A stretch of 64,000 bases of DNA, from positions 1,756,001-1,820,000 of the forward strand of contig NZ_AP026801.1 in the NCBI RefSeq assembly GCF_033095965.1, given 5' to 3'. Made by a program: the position numbers and the translations under genes. Positions 32,477 to 41,544 of the stretch are shown in pieces. This stretch comes from Xylocopilactobacillus apis. Its GTDB lineage: Bacteria; Bacillota; Bacilli; Lactobacillales; Lactobacillaceae. Every line of letters begins with the position of its first letter. Positions within the stretch are counted from its first letter, which is position 1. The notes beneath the pieces are model-generated. The model saw only the letters and a program-made list of their open reading frames with translations, was not told where the DNA came from and did no database searches.

Positions 32477-34043
32477 AAAGATTAGAGCCAAGATCGATTA
32501 CTCGGTCATATTTTTTCAAATCGGCTGGTTCATAGTGATGAATGACTTCAATAAAAGTTAGGGTTGAATCATATAGATATTGATGAATGTCATGATCCGT
32601 CTGGCGGTCAAGCGATGCATTAATTTCATCTAACAATAAAACTGGCCGATGAGCTAAAATGGCTCGTGCTAATTCAATTCGAGCTAACTGGCCGCCAGAG
32701 AGCTGATCTGCGTTATCTCCCAAAGAATAATCATAGCCTTTAGATTTCACAATTTCGCTTAAATCAAGCTTCTCACAAATCTGATTAACTTCTTCTTTTG
32801 AAATATCAGAACCTAATGTTAGGTTAAACCATAAATTATCGGCAAATATGATTGGCTTTTGACTGGCGTAAGCAAAAATCGAACTGAAAGTTCCCGGATT
32901 TTGAACAGTTCCGTTAAGTTCGATTACTTGAGTTTCTCCATATTTGCCTGCCATTAAAAACTGCATTAAGGTGGACTTCCCTGAACCGGAAGGACCAATA
33001 ACTGCAACTTTTTCGCCTGATTCAATTTCAAGATTAATGCCTGCTGCCAACACTTGATCTTTTCGTTTTAAAGTTAAATCATTGACCAACAATTTTTTAA
33101 AATCTGTTACTGAAGAATCTTCTAACTGATCTGCCTGAGTTAAATACTCATTGACCTTTCTAACGATATTTTTAGTCGTCGAAAGATTATTTCTCTCATT
33201 TAAGACCGTTAAAATTGGATTAACAAACGAGTTGGATAACTGAACAATTCCAAACAAAGCGCCAATTGTCGTAAATCCTTTTAAGATTAATAAAATCCCA
33301 ATTAAAAACGGCAGTAAAAATGTCGAAATATACGCTACAAACATGACCGCTGAATTAACATTCAAGTTTATCAGATTCATTTTACCCAAAGTATTTTCTA
33401 AAACATTGATCGTTTTAGAATTTCTAGCTACTGCTTGATCCTGCTTTTGATAAAGCCGAAAAGTATCAGTCCCTGCTAGAAAATTCTTAGTTTGATTAAC
33501 ATATTTAGTGTTTGCTTTTGACCAATTCTCAGAAGATTTTTGAATCGGTTTTTGAAAAATGCTGGAAACAATCATTGGAATACAAGAACCAATAATAAAA
33601 ATTATTGTAATCAGCCAATTAAGATAAATCCCATAGCCTAAAGCCAGAATCATCGTATAAAGATTAATGAAAATAGAAATTTCAGCCCCAAAACGATTAG
33701 TTTCGAGTAATTTGAAATCGTTGGTTAAAAATCCTAGTGCTTCTGCATTATCCTCAGTCGTTGCGTTAAGCATGCCTTTAAGAACTTTGGAACGCAAATA
33801 AGTATTAGTTGTTTTAATCGCATCTGTTTTCAAGTAATTAAACATTAACTGTGAAGCAAACGTAATTAAAAAAGCTACCAGAGTAATCGTAATAACTCTA
33901 GGAATTGATTGATATGTTCCTTTAGTTGCAATATCTGTTAAGTTACCCACCATAAAAGCAAGCACTATGCCTTCAGCACTTGAGATCAATCCAAATATAT
34001 TAAGCAGGATAAATTTAAAACGGGAATAATATTTGTAAATCAT
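32475..34043 (-). CDS. ABC exporter, fused transmembrane and ATPase domains
   Basis: 522 residues: six transmembrane helices in the first 280 residues and an ATPase with Walker A GPSGSGKSTLM, signature LSGGQLARIELARAIL and Walker B VLLLDEINASLD. It is a half-transporter of the multidrug/peptide exporter class, working as a dimer. There is no N-terminal peptidase domain, so it is not a bacteriocin-maturing exporter. It is transcribed alone, ending in a good terminator. Confidence 0.87.
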   Translation of the reverse strand: MIYKYYSRFKFILLNIFGLISSAEGIVLAFMVGNLTDIATKGTYQSIPRVITITLVAFLITFASQLMFNYLKTDAIKTTNTYLRSKVLKGMLNATTEDNAEALGFLTNDFKLLETNRFGAEISIFINLYTMILALGYGIYLNWLITIIFIIGSCIPMIVSSIFQKPIQKSSENWSKANTKYVNQTKNFLAGTDTFRLYQKQDQAVARNSKTINVLENTLGKMNLINLNVNSAVMFVAYISTFLLPFLIGILLILKGFTTIGALFGIVQLSNSFVNPILTVLNERNNLSTTKNIVRKVNEYLTQADQLEDSSVTDFKKLLVNDLTLKRKDQVLAAGINLEIESGEKVAVIGPSGSGKSTLMQFLMAGKYGETQVIELNGTVQNPGTFSSIFAYASQKPIIFADNLWFNLTLGSDISKEEVNQICEKLDLSEIVKSKGYDYSLGDNADQLSGGQLARIELARAILAHRPVLLLDEINASLDRQTDHDIHQYLYDSTLTFIEVIHHYEPADLKKYDRVIDLGSNL

Positions 34044-34151
34044 CTTGTTTTGCCATTTCTAAAATCCCAAGACTGATAACTATGAAATTTTAATAATAAA
34101 TTATTTCTAAATAAATTAAGTGTTGTTTTATACTTTAACATAAACCATAGT

Positions 34152-34177
34152 TAAAAAGCCAAGATTTCTCTCGGCTT
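34152..34177 (-). terminator. Terminator of the sigma-factor/lipoprotein operon
   Basis: AAGCC and GGCTT arms (34156-34176) with inner AGA/TCT pairs, then TTTTTAAC on the - strand, at the end of the last gene. Confidence 0.65.
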
Positions 34178-34893
34178 CAGCGGTGAATTAGATCATTAAT
34201 CTTCTGATTCATCAAAGCATCATCATCTAATTCAGAAGTATTTTGAGGTTGAGATCCTCCTCCTCCACCTGTTGGCTTGGGTTCAGCAGTCCGCAAATAC
34301 TGTCCTTTACTGTTAGCAATAAAGATGCTTTTGCCTCCAACAATTGACTGATAATATTTTTCTTTTCCTTGCGACTTCTTCAATACCAGAGCTACCTTTT
34401 GACCAACTCTAAGTAACGGTGAATTGATGTATTCGATTGTCTGAACTTCAGACGTCTTTTTATTAGCAAGATTCCCGCCCAAAAAGCGAAGATTAATATA
34501 TTTATTCAACAAATTCCGATTGCCAGCTAAAACCTTATTGATATAAACTTTTGCCATCGTAAAAGGAAGCACCGGTGTTTCCGATTGATATTCAGTATTA
34601 TCGGTCAAATCAGTAACAGTTCCTTGAATTACAAGATCACTTTCTTTTAACATCTCAGAAAATGTCATCGGGTAATTAATACGGGATTCTGCAACGCCCG
34701 CTTTTTGAATTGGCTCATGATAGTAATTCTTTTTTGCCTGATTAATTACTATTTTGCTTGAAGATTTTGACTTCGTTATTTCTTTTGCTGCAGGCACTTT
34801 TGATTTCGACTCATAGATATTAACTCCGACTGCTAACGCCAAAACTGCCAGACAACTTATCAAAATACCCCATAATAGTTTAGCTTTTTTCAC
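34177..34893 (-). CDS. Membrane-anchored extracellular protein of the ECF-sigma operon
   Basis: 238 residues, GTG start with AGGAG upstream. One N-terminal helix (residues 5-26), then an extracellular domain (SDLVIQGTVTDLTDNTEYQS, VYINKVLAGN, LRVGQKVALVLKK, YYQSIVGGKSIFI) and a Gly-rich stretch before ELDDDALMNQKINDLIHR. The same module order appears in the C-terminal half of the anti-sigma factor at 37176 (RVARIGTEVVLNL, EGEKSMWVKNEGG, EINRLIAKE), so these are homologous. Last gene of the six-gene operon; function unknown, probably envelope stress. Confidence 0.65.
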   Translation of the reverse strand: MKKAKLLWGILISCLAVLALAVGVNIYESKSKVPAAKEITKSKSSSKIVINQAKKNYYHEPIQKAGVAESRINYPMTFSEMLKESDLVIQGTVTDLTDNTEYQSETPVLPFTMAKVYINKVLAGNRNLLNKYINLRFLGGNLANKKTSEVQTIEYINSPLLRVGQKVALVLKKSQGKEKYYQSIVGGKSIFIANSKGQYLRTAEPKPTGGGGGSQPQNTSELDDDALMNQKINDLIHR

Positions 34894-34901
34894 AAATTCT
34901 C

Positions 34902-35594
34902 CTAATCAAAACGCAAAACGATATTCATTTTCGTCGTTTTAAGCTCGACTTTACTTTTCGGATCGGCATAGAATGTTACCCTTGCCTGCATCGGGTTCAT
35001 GAAATGTGAGCGAGGCTTCTTGACTGGTTCAATAACTCCAACAATTTGATTTATTGTTTCTCCGGGCTGAGTCATTTTCCCATTATTGGCGATTTCTCTT
35101 ACTTGAGAATCATGAACATTTTGATCCATTCCATTATATGGAGCAGTTACTCGATAAAAATTAATCCTTGACGCTGAGCTTTTAGTACCGAGAATTTTAA
35201 GTTCCTGCACTTTCATCAACGATTGCAAAACCTTAATTCCATCTTGTGGTTTTTTCGTGGTGTTTTTATAAACAAAACTGACCTGAAAACCTTGCTCTGT
35301 TAATTTCTTGCCCGTTGAATCAGTGGAAAATGTGATTTCTGGTTCAGCCAAACTGAAAATTCCAGCGGATGTTTTCATGTGATAGGGATGAATCCAGTCT
35401 TGGGTTTTCGCAAATGAATACGTGCCGTTTTGGACTTTTGCCTGTATCCCTTCATCATATTTCTTTTGTTTGGCTAACTTCGAACTTTTAGCTTTAGCTG
35501 CCGCATCACTAGAACCTGTTTCTTTTTGATTGCATCCGGCAAGAAAAATTGTAGCGATCAGAATCACAGTCCCAACTTTAAGGTGATTTTTCAT
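34902..35594 (-). CDS. Lipoprotein, paralogue of the next gene
   Basis: 230 residues with a signal peptide and lipobox LAGC (Cys 21). The mature part carries a Lys/Ser linker and an immunoglobulin-like domain similar to DUF5067/DUF4352 proteins (FQVSFVYKNTTKKPQDGIKV). It is clearly related to the protein at 35608-36345: both share YDExxxxKxxxGTYS, PYxGMDxNxxxS and ADPKSKVELKT. Likely anchored outside the membrane; role unknown. Cotranscribed with 13-bp spacing. Confidence 0.7.
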   Translation of the reverse strand: MKNHLKVGTVILIATIFLAGCNQKETGSSDAAAKAKSSKLAKQKKYDEGIQAKVQNGTYSFAKTQDWIHPYHMKTSAGIFSLAEPEITFSTDSTGKKLTEQGFQVSFVYKNTTKKPQDGIKVLQSLMKVQELKILGTKSSASRINFYRVTAPYNGMDQNVHDSQVREIANNGKMTQPGETINQIVGVIEPVKKPRSHFMNPMQARVTFYADPKSKVELKTTKMNIVLRFD

Positions 35595-35607
35595 TTAGTG
35601 CCCTCAC

Positions 35608-36345
35608 TTAATCAATTCGCATTCCAATTGGCAAGTTAATGGTTTTAAGTTCTACTTTACTCTTAGGATCAGCCAAAAATTGGAGTAAGACATGATCTTT
35701 AGTCGGATCAAGCTTATTTTTACCTTTAAAAGACGGCGTTTTAGTAACAAAACTAATTATGTATTTTCCCATTCCTTGTACTGGCGTTAGATATTCATTG
35801 TTTGCCACTCGTCCAGTTTCAGATATTTTATGATTTTCATCCATCCCGCGATATGGTTCGGTAACTAGATGAACCTGAAGTTGGTTAACTGCAAAATCAT
35901 GTTTACCTAGCACCAATTTCTTTATTTTTAAAATTGATTCAAGTGCTTTAATTCCGTTTTGCGCCTGATTCGTATTATTTCGATAATCAAAAAGAAACTT
36001 AAATCCTATAAGATCTTTTTTGGAATTCTTTGGAGCAGCAATTCCATATAATTCGGGTTCATAAATTGTAAAATTACCTACTGAGGTTTTAAGCTCATGA
36101 ATCGGCCGCCCAGCGTATAACTCCTTAAGTTTCACGTATGAATAAGTACCCGCTTTGATTTTATCCTTAACAGCCTCATCATACTTTTCTTGTTTCAGAT
36201 CCCTCGTGCTTTTAGATTTAGAGACCTTTGACCGTGAAATGACACTGCTCGACTTTGAAGAATCTTTTTGTTGATTACAGCCGGTAAGGACAACTGAAGA
36301 AGCAGCAATAACTAGTGCACCCTTAATTATTTTTTTGATGTTCAT
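35608..36345 (-). CDS. Lipoprotein, paralogue of the preceding gene
   Basis: 245 residues with lipobox LTGC (Cys 23) after a basic signal peptide, a Ser/Lys linker, and an extracellular domain sharing GTYS, YRNNTNQAQNGIKALESIL, PYRGMDEN and ADPKSKVELKT with its neighbour. A tandem duplication within the ECF operon. AAGGAG precedes the ATG. Function unknown. Confidence 0.7.
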   Translation of the reverse strand: MNIKKIIKGALVIAASSVVLTGCNQQKDSSKSSSVISRSKVSKSKSTRDLKQEKYDEAVKDKIKAGTYSYVKLKELYAGRPIHELKTSVGNFTIYEPELYGIAAPKNSKKDLIGFKFLFDYRNNTNQAQNGIKALESILKIKKLVLGKHDFAVNQLQVHLVTEPYRGMDENHKISETGRVANNEYLTPVQGMGKYIISFVTKTPSFKGKNKLDPTKDHVLLQFLADPKSKVELKTINLPIGMRID

Positions 36346-36354
36346 CTTTTCTCC

Positions 36355-37174
36355 TTAATCGATCCCATTTTTGGGAAATATTCCTGTCTTGACCATTTCA
36401 TTTACGGAATTTTCAGATTTTTGATCTTCTTCTCTCATCTTCTTATAGGAATTAATTCTTCCTTGCGAGGTTTCATTTTTTCTAAGCTGATAGTGATGCA
36501 GTAAAAACTTCTGTTGCCCTTTTTGACGATAAAAAACATTGGAAAGGGGTCCAACACCGAAACATTTTGCTAACTTGTTAACTGGCATCGTCAAAATTAT
36601 TTCATCGCCCGGTGCAGAAGGGTCATAAGAATTGCTTTGAACCAACGTATACTGATTTAACTGAGCAGGTGTTAATTTTTCATTTTGGGGAATAAAACTT
36701 TTTTCTTGTAAATCTCTATAATAAACTGAATTTTTAATTTTACCGCCTTCAGCTTCAATATTTGAAAATGTTCCTTCTTTAGATCGATCGCCATCATAAA
36801 CTTTTTCGATAAAAACTCGATAATGCGTTCTAGGTAAAGTATCGTCAACGGTATAACTTGTATTTGTAATCAGGCCCCGAAAAGTAATCATTGAAATCTT
36901 TTTATCTGGGGGCATTGAAATTCCACAAACGTCTTCTTTCATTAATCCGCCGCCTTGACGCGTGACCCCTTTTAAATCCTCTTCAAATTTAGGTCGATTC
37001 TTTTTGGCTTCCGCCTTAGCATCATTAAGCTTACCTGCTAGAATTTCTTCTTTAGTCGGGGCTTTTTTAACAACCTTTGAGGTCTGATCGGCTTTCGATT
37101 GTTGGGCACCAGCCTCCTAAAAATAGAATCGGTAAAATCAAACTTACAGTGAGCTTTTTAGTTGCTTTCATCAT
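36355..37174 (-). pseudogene. Lipoprotein of the ECF-sigma operon, frameshifted in the signal peptide
   Basis: ATG 37174 (AGGAG upstream, overlapping the anti-sigma gene region) begins MMKATKKLTVSLILPILF then LGG and should give lipobox LGGC-AQQ; an extra base in TGGTGCC (near 37109-37110) shifts the frame to a stop. The correct frame continues AQQSKADQTSKVVKKAPTKE and on to the long ORF ending at 36355. The extracellular part (RGLITNTSYTVDDTLPRTHY, VFIEKVYDGD, YDPSAPGDEIILT) is homologous to residues 140-230 of the anti-sigma factor. As sequenced it cannot be exported. Confidence 0.75.
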
Positions 37175-37175
37175 T

Positions 37176-38705
37176 TCACTCCTTTGCAATCAAGCGATTA
37201 ATCTCAGCGGTAATTTCTTGATCGCCTGCTGAATTGGTTTTCACTGGCAATTCTTGCGCTTGTTGACCTTCAATATAATTTTCATTTACGAGTTTATATT
37301 GACCGCCTTCATTTTTAACCCACATGCTCTTTTCTCCCTCTCGCAGTGAGTAGCTTTTGGCTCGATCAATGACTTTTTCACCTTTAGGCATCGAGTGCTT
37401 ACTTACTTTACTGAGATTCAAGACGACTTCGGTCCCGATCCGTGCAACCCGAAAATCTAAGCGTTCAGAGAAGATTTCTTGATTTAACTGTTGTTCAGAT
37501 AAAGCGCTGCTCATTCCATTTAACAGATTTCTCCGAGTGATGTAACCACCTTGTTGGTACACGTAAATCGTTTTGCCTGCTAAATGCTTACTTTTGGCGG
37601 TTAAACCTCGGTATACGTAAATTGAAAGAATCGTGACTGCGGTGTTTTTTGCATTGGGTACCTTCGTCCAAGCTGTAACTACTCCTGCAACAGTCGCTGA
37701 TGATTTCTGGTCCATCTCCGCAAAATTCTTAAAGCTGCTAATCCTTATTTCTGACGCCTTATTATAAGTTTGTTGCGGTGTCTTATCCATTTCAAGTGCT
37801 TGCTTTAGACCAGATTTCCGAGCTCTCGTCAAAACTGCGAGATATTTAGTTCTGGCGGGGGTAACTCCCCGTTTCACCATCTGATTAATCTTCTTCTCTT
37901 CATTTTGATCAATTTGTTTTTCGGACAAGCCTAAATCAGCGGGACGATGCAGCGTAAATTGTTTGGCATTGGGAGTGCGATAGAAAATGCTGCGATCCTC
38001 CACCGTGAATTTCTCACTATTGGCATACTCTGGGATCTTAACAACAACTTCGGTGCCCGGTACCGCAGGATCATACCCGTTAATTTGGACAATTGAATTA
38101 TTCAGCTTGCCTCCCGAGGTTTTAATTGTAACCGTTTTTCCTTCGTCGGACGGGTCACCATCATAAACTTTTTCAACAAAAACTTGATAAATCGTCATGG
38201 GTTGATTGTTTTCCGATGCAAAACTCGTCTTCGTGATTAAGCCTTTAAAGTAATCAAATCGGATTGAAACGACTGCCATTGAAACGGCGGTCAACGAATT
38301 ATCATTATTACTTGAAGTTCTTTCTTTCCTCTTCGTACTTGAATTTATGTGGCTAAGACCTTTTAGTTCTTGCTCGTAGACAATTTTGTTCCGTGCTGCC
38401 CGTGCTTTTGCTTTTTCAAGCGGAGTCTTTGGCTTCTTTTTTACGACTTGAGCTACTGGCTTTTTAACTAAATAATTGTTTTTAACAAAAGTTGCTCCCG
38501 TAATTACTAGAAGGATAGTTGCTGCTAAGATAAACCAGCGCTTAAGTTTAAATCCCCGCTTCGGCTGAATTTTACTTTGTACGCTCGCTTGAATCTGCTG
38601 TTGATCCTGATTTGAAAACGGCTGATTAATCTCTTGCAAAAATTCATCTAATTGTTGGTCATTCAATTTAGTTAATGGAAGTTCAAAGTTTGACTTTTCA
38701 TTCAT
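37176..38705 (-). CDS. Transmembrane anti-sigma factor with two extracellular modules
   Basis: 509 residues. The cytoplasmic N-terminus (TKLNDQQLDEFLQEI) closely resembles that of the second anti-sigma protein (TKLSDQELDKLIEEM) and should bind the sigma factor; a helix spans residues 55-74; outside are two related modules, one near residues 130-240 and one near 310-509, whose relatives form separate downstream genes. The start overlaps the sigma gene stop as ATGA. It probably holds the ECF sigma inactive until an envelope signal arrives. Confidence 0.75.
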   Translation of the reverse strand: MNEKSNFELPLTKLNDQQLDEFLQEINQPFSNQDQQQIQASVQSKIQPKRGFKLKRWFILAATILLVITGATFVKNNYLVKKPVAQVVKKKPKTPLEKAKARAARNKIVYEQELKGLSHINSSTKRKERTSSNNDNSLTAVSMAVVSIRFDYFKGLITKTSFASENNQPMTIYQVFVEKVYDGDPSDEGKTVTIKTSGGKLNNSIVQINGYDPAVPGTEVVVKIPEYANSEKFTVEDRSIFYRTPNAKQFTLHRPADLGLSEKQIDQNEEKKINQMVKRGVTPARTKYLAVLTRARKSGLKQALEMDKTPQQTYNKASEIRISSFKNFAEMDQKSSATVAGVVTAWTKVPNAKNTAVTILSIYVYRGLTAKSKHLAGKTIYVYQQGGYITRRNLLNGMSSALSEQQLNQEIFSERLDFRVARIGTEVVLNLSKVSKHSMPKGEKVIDRAKSYSLREGEKSMWVKNEGGQYKLVNENYIEGQQAQELPVKTNSAGDQEITAEINRLIAKE

Positions 38706-39253
38706 CGCAGTAAGTCCTCCCTTTCCATCAATTGCTGCATAATTGGTTTAATTTTCTTTTTGCCCTGATAGAGACGATTGTTGACTTCATTAAGACTTAA
38801 ATTCAAATTCTTACTGATGACAGCAGGTTTTAGTTCCATAAAGAAGCGCTCAAAACAAATTCTCTTCGTTGGTTCCTTTAATGTTTCAATTGCAGTAAAT
38901 AAGGTCTGCCAGATTAAATCGTTATCAGCTTTTGGTGCTGGAATCATCTCCCAAATAAATTCATCAGTTTCAGTTGGATCTTTTTGATCTCTGATTTTAT
39001 TTAACGCTAAACTTTTAGTCATCAAAGCTAGATAATTTTTTAACGAGCCACGCGTTTCTATGTATTTTTCGGGGTGCTGCCAAAAGCGCCAAAATACATC
39101 ACTGACTATTTCTTTAACATCAAAAGAACTAGCAGTTTGTCCCATCACTGAATAAGCCACTGCCCACAATAGCTTAGAATACTTCGTTACCAAATCATTA
39201 AAGACTGACTCATCTCGATTACTTACGGCCGCCGCAATCTCTTGGTCATTCAT
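38702..39253 (-). CDS. ECF-type RNA polymerase sigma factor
   Basis: 183 residues. Region 2 (VFNDLVTKYSKLLWAVAYSV, VSDVFWRFWQHPEKY, RGSLKNYLALMTKSLALNKI) and region 4 (PTKRICFERFFMELKPAVIS, LNEVNNRLYQGKKKIKP) are both visible. It leads a six-gene operon: sigma, anti-sigma, three lipoproteins (one broken) and a membrane-anchored protein. A near-identical arrangement at 40770 is a paralogous copy. The promoter it recognises could not be derived with confidence. Confidence 0.88.
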   Translation of the reverse strand: MNDQEIAAAVSNRDESVFNDLVTKYSKLLWAVAYSVMGQTASSFDVKEIVSDVFWRFWQHPEKYIETRGSLKNYLALMTKSLALNKIRDQKDPTETDEFIWEMIPAPKADNDLIWQTLFTAIETLKEPTKRICFERFFMELKPAVISKNLNLSLNEVNNRLYQGKKKIKPIMQQLMEREDLLR

Positions 39254-39352
39254 GGAATTAATCCTTCTGATTTATTTTTACAAGCTTGAAAAATGAGTGC
39301 ACCTCTTTTTCGCTATATATACACAAAATTTACCAGAAATACTTAAAAATTC

Positions 39353-39382
39353 ATAAAAAAATACCAGACTTTTTTGTCTGGT
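39353..39382 (-). terminator. Terminator of the second sigma/anti-sigma pair
   Basis: ACCAGAC (39363-39369) and GTCTGGT (39376-39382), then ATTTTTTTAT on the - strand. Confidence 0.8.
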
Positions 39383-39390
39383 AAATCTTG

Positions 39391-40773
39391 TTAAGGTAAT
39401 TTCAACCATCGATATTGATTAGAATTCAGATCATCAGGGGCACGTCCTGCTGAATCAAACTGTAAAAACGGCTTGTAATCCATTGGATTAATTACAACAT
39501 ATCCATATTTAAAAGTTTTACTTGTATGCGGCTCAATCGTTCCAGATGATTTATTATAATCTTTCTGTCCTGACCCAATTCCACGCGGTAATACATAATT
39601 TGGATAGTTCTCAAAATTATTATAAGGAGAAGTGTAAACATCCATGTCTAAAACTAAATTATTTCCCTTTGGTTCTAATAAATATAGACGAGGAGCATTG
39701 AAGTCGTAATGTGAAATTGGTTTAGATGAATCATTAGTGATTTTAACAGTAACTTCATAAAACTTCGGCTGGACTGTTACATTCTTGATCTTACGATCAA
39801 TAGTATTTTTCCCATCACCACGTTTATGGACCTCTCCCTCAAATGGTTTGAGCACTCCTTTATCGGCAATTATCCGATCCAAAAACTTTTCATCAATGAT
39901 ATTAACATCTTTTTTCAAATCAAATTCTTTAGAAATTTCGTTACCAACGTTAACACTTAAAGGTTCAATCTTTATTTGATCCTTCTCACCCACTTCTTGA
40001 GTGAAACTGGTTTTAAACTGCTTAATTGTTGAACTATCAGCTCGCAAAGTCTGGGACTTAACATTATCGTTAGAAGTGTGTGATTCATTTGCCGGAGACT
40101 CAAATGTTGCAAGTTTTGCCGAAGTTGCCTTCAACGATAGACCACCAACAATTTTTTCAATACTTTCTTTGGTTACTTTTGGTCCAAAATATAATTGAAC
40201 TATTCGATGTTCTTTTTCAAATGCAACAAAAACATTAGAACTTTCTCCATCTCCGCCAGCATGATCTACAAAGTAAACAACATTATTATTAATGATTTTT
40301 TTGGTCGTTTTACCAGAGTTTGGCACTTGCAATTTTGCATCATTTTTTGGTTTATAAAAAACCGTCGATAATGAATAATCTTCATCTTTCGGATCGTAGT
40401 ATTTGAGCCCGTCCGTATGCGCCATCGGTTTTAAATTACTTGGTAAATACCCATAATTCACTTTGTAATGACTATTATCCTGCGAGCCATTTTTAAACAC
40501 CAGAGTCGTCAAGAAGCCATCTTTATGGGTCACTGCTTCCCAAAGTCCATTTGCAGCTAATGCTGTTCCAGGGACTAAGATGACTAACGCAGCTGCCGCA
40601 ACTAACCATTTGGTCGCTCGTGGAAGCGATATTGGACGTTTGTGCATTTTTTTATGTAGACGATCGTGAATGTTTTTTTGGTTCTTTGAATTAAAAGAGG
40701 TGTCCATTTCTTCGATCAGTTTATCTAGTTCTTGATCTGATAATTTAGTCACTGGCTGTTCAACATTTTTCAT
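39391..40773 (-). CDS. Transmembrane anti-sigma factor with DUF4367-like domain
   Basis: 460 residues. Cytoplasmic N-terminus TKLSDQELDKLIEEMDTSF, helix at residues 55-75, then an extracellular region with GYLPSNLKPMAHTDGLKYYD and VVYFVDHAGGDGESSNVFVA typical of DUF4367-like anti-sigma sensors, and a C-terminal immunoglobulin-like domain (YEVTVKITNDSSKPISHYDF). The ATG overlaps the sigma stop. It should sequester the sigma factor encoded upstream. Confidence 0.75.
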   Translation of the reverse strand: MKNVEQPVTKLSDQELDKLIEEMDTSFNSKNQKNIHDRLHKKMHKRPISLPRATKWLVAAAALVILVPGTALAANGLWEAVTHKDGFLTTLVFKNGSQDNSHYKVNYGYLPSNLKPMAHTDGLKYYDPKDEDYSLSTVFYKPKNDAKLQVPNSGKTTKKIINNNVVYFVDHAGGDGESSNVFVAFEKEHRIVQLYFGPKVTKESIEKIVGGLSLKATSAKLATFESPANESHTSNDNVKSQTLRADSSTIKQFKTSFTQEVGEKDQIKIEPLSVNVGNEISKEFDLKKDVNIIDEKFLDRIIADKGVLKPFEGEVHKRGDGKNTIDRKIKNVTVQPKFYEVTVKITNDSSKPISHYDFNAPRLYLLEPKGNNLVLDMDVYTSPYNNFENYPNYVLPRGIGSGQKDYNKSSGTIEPHTSKTFKYGYVVINPMDYKPFLQFDSAGRAPDDLNSNQYRWLKLP

Positions 40774-41315
40774 AATTCCTCCTCCATCAATTTTTGTAAA
40801 ATTGGCTTAAGTTTTTTCTTCCCTTGATATAGACGATTGTTGATTTCTGTCACGTTTAGCTCTAAATTCTCGCTGATCGCTGCTGGTTTTAATTCCAGAA
40901 AAAATCGTTCAAAGCAGATTCTTTTAGTGGGCTCAGATAGCGATTCAATTGCTGTAAATAACAAATGCCAAAAAGTTTGATTAGTTTCTGTGTGATCTGG
41001 TAAATTTTCTAAAATAAAGTCTTGGTCCGATTCAATCGGATCGTGCTTTACTTGTAATTTATTGATCGCCATACTTCTTGTTAGTAATGATAAATAATTT
41101 TTTAGTGAACCACGGCTGGGGTCATATTTTTCCGGGTACTGCCAAAATCGCCAGAAAACATCACTGACCAATTCTTCAACATCAGATTCGCTGGTCTGTT
41201 TTCCAATGATGGAAAAAGCAATCACCCACAGCAGTTTGGAATATTGATTTACTACATCGTCGAAAACCGCTTCGTCTTTGTTTTTAACCGCTGATGCAAT
41301 TTGTTGGTCATCCAT
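40770..41315 (-). CDS. ECF-type sigma factor, paralogue of 38702
   Basis: 181 residues with the same segments as its paralogue: VFDDVVNQYSKLLWVIAFSI, VSDVFWRFWQYPEKYD, RGSLKNYLSLLTRSMAINKL, PTKRICFERFFLELKPAAIS and NRLYQGKKKLKPIL. AAGGAAGGTGAG precedes ATG 41315. The two pairs are adjacent duplicates, so cross-regulation between the two anti-sigma factors is possible. Confidence 0.88.
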   Translation of the reverse strand: MDDQQIASAVKNKDEAVFDDVVNQYSKLLWVIAFSIIGKQTSESDVEELVSDVFWRFWQYPEKYDPSRGSLKNYLSLLTRSMAINKLQVKHDPIESDQDFILENLPDHTETNQTFWHLLFTAIESLSEPTKRICFERFFLELKPAAISENLELNVTEINNRLYQGKKKLKPILQKLMEEEL

Positions 41316-41503
41316 TCTCTCACCTTCCTTTCACTAATAAATACAAGATTAGAAATAAAAACTCTTAATTTTGAGCAAAAAAAAAACGTAGAATTTTATT
41401 TTCCAGATCCTAATTTAACATGGCAGAATGGGACAAATAAAAACACTATCTGAGATCTTTCATAATGAGGTGTTGCGCTTAATTTGACAAGTCAAAATAG
41501 AAT

Positions 41504-41544
41504 AATCCTCTTGAAATGAACGATTTTCGTTTTTCAAGAGGATT
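41504..41544 (-). terminator. Long hairpin at the end of the PBECR4-like gene
   Basis: AATCCTCTTGAAA (41504-41516) is perfectly mirrored at 41532-41544; on the - strand ATTCTATTTT follows. Probable terminator with a weak T-tract. Confidence 0.6.

Noticed and set aside
41316-41542. Common ECF promoter motif before both sigma genes
   Set aside because: Only a short CTTGTA is shared between the two upstream regions, with no matching -35, which is too little to call.
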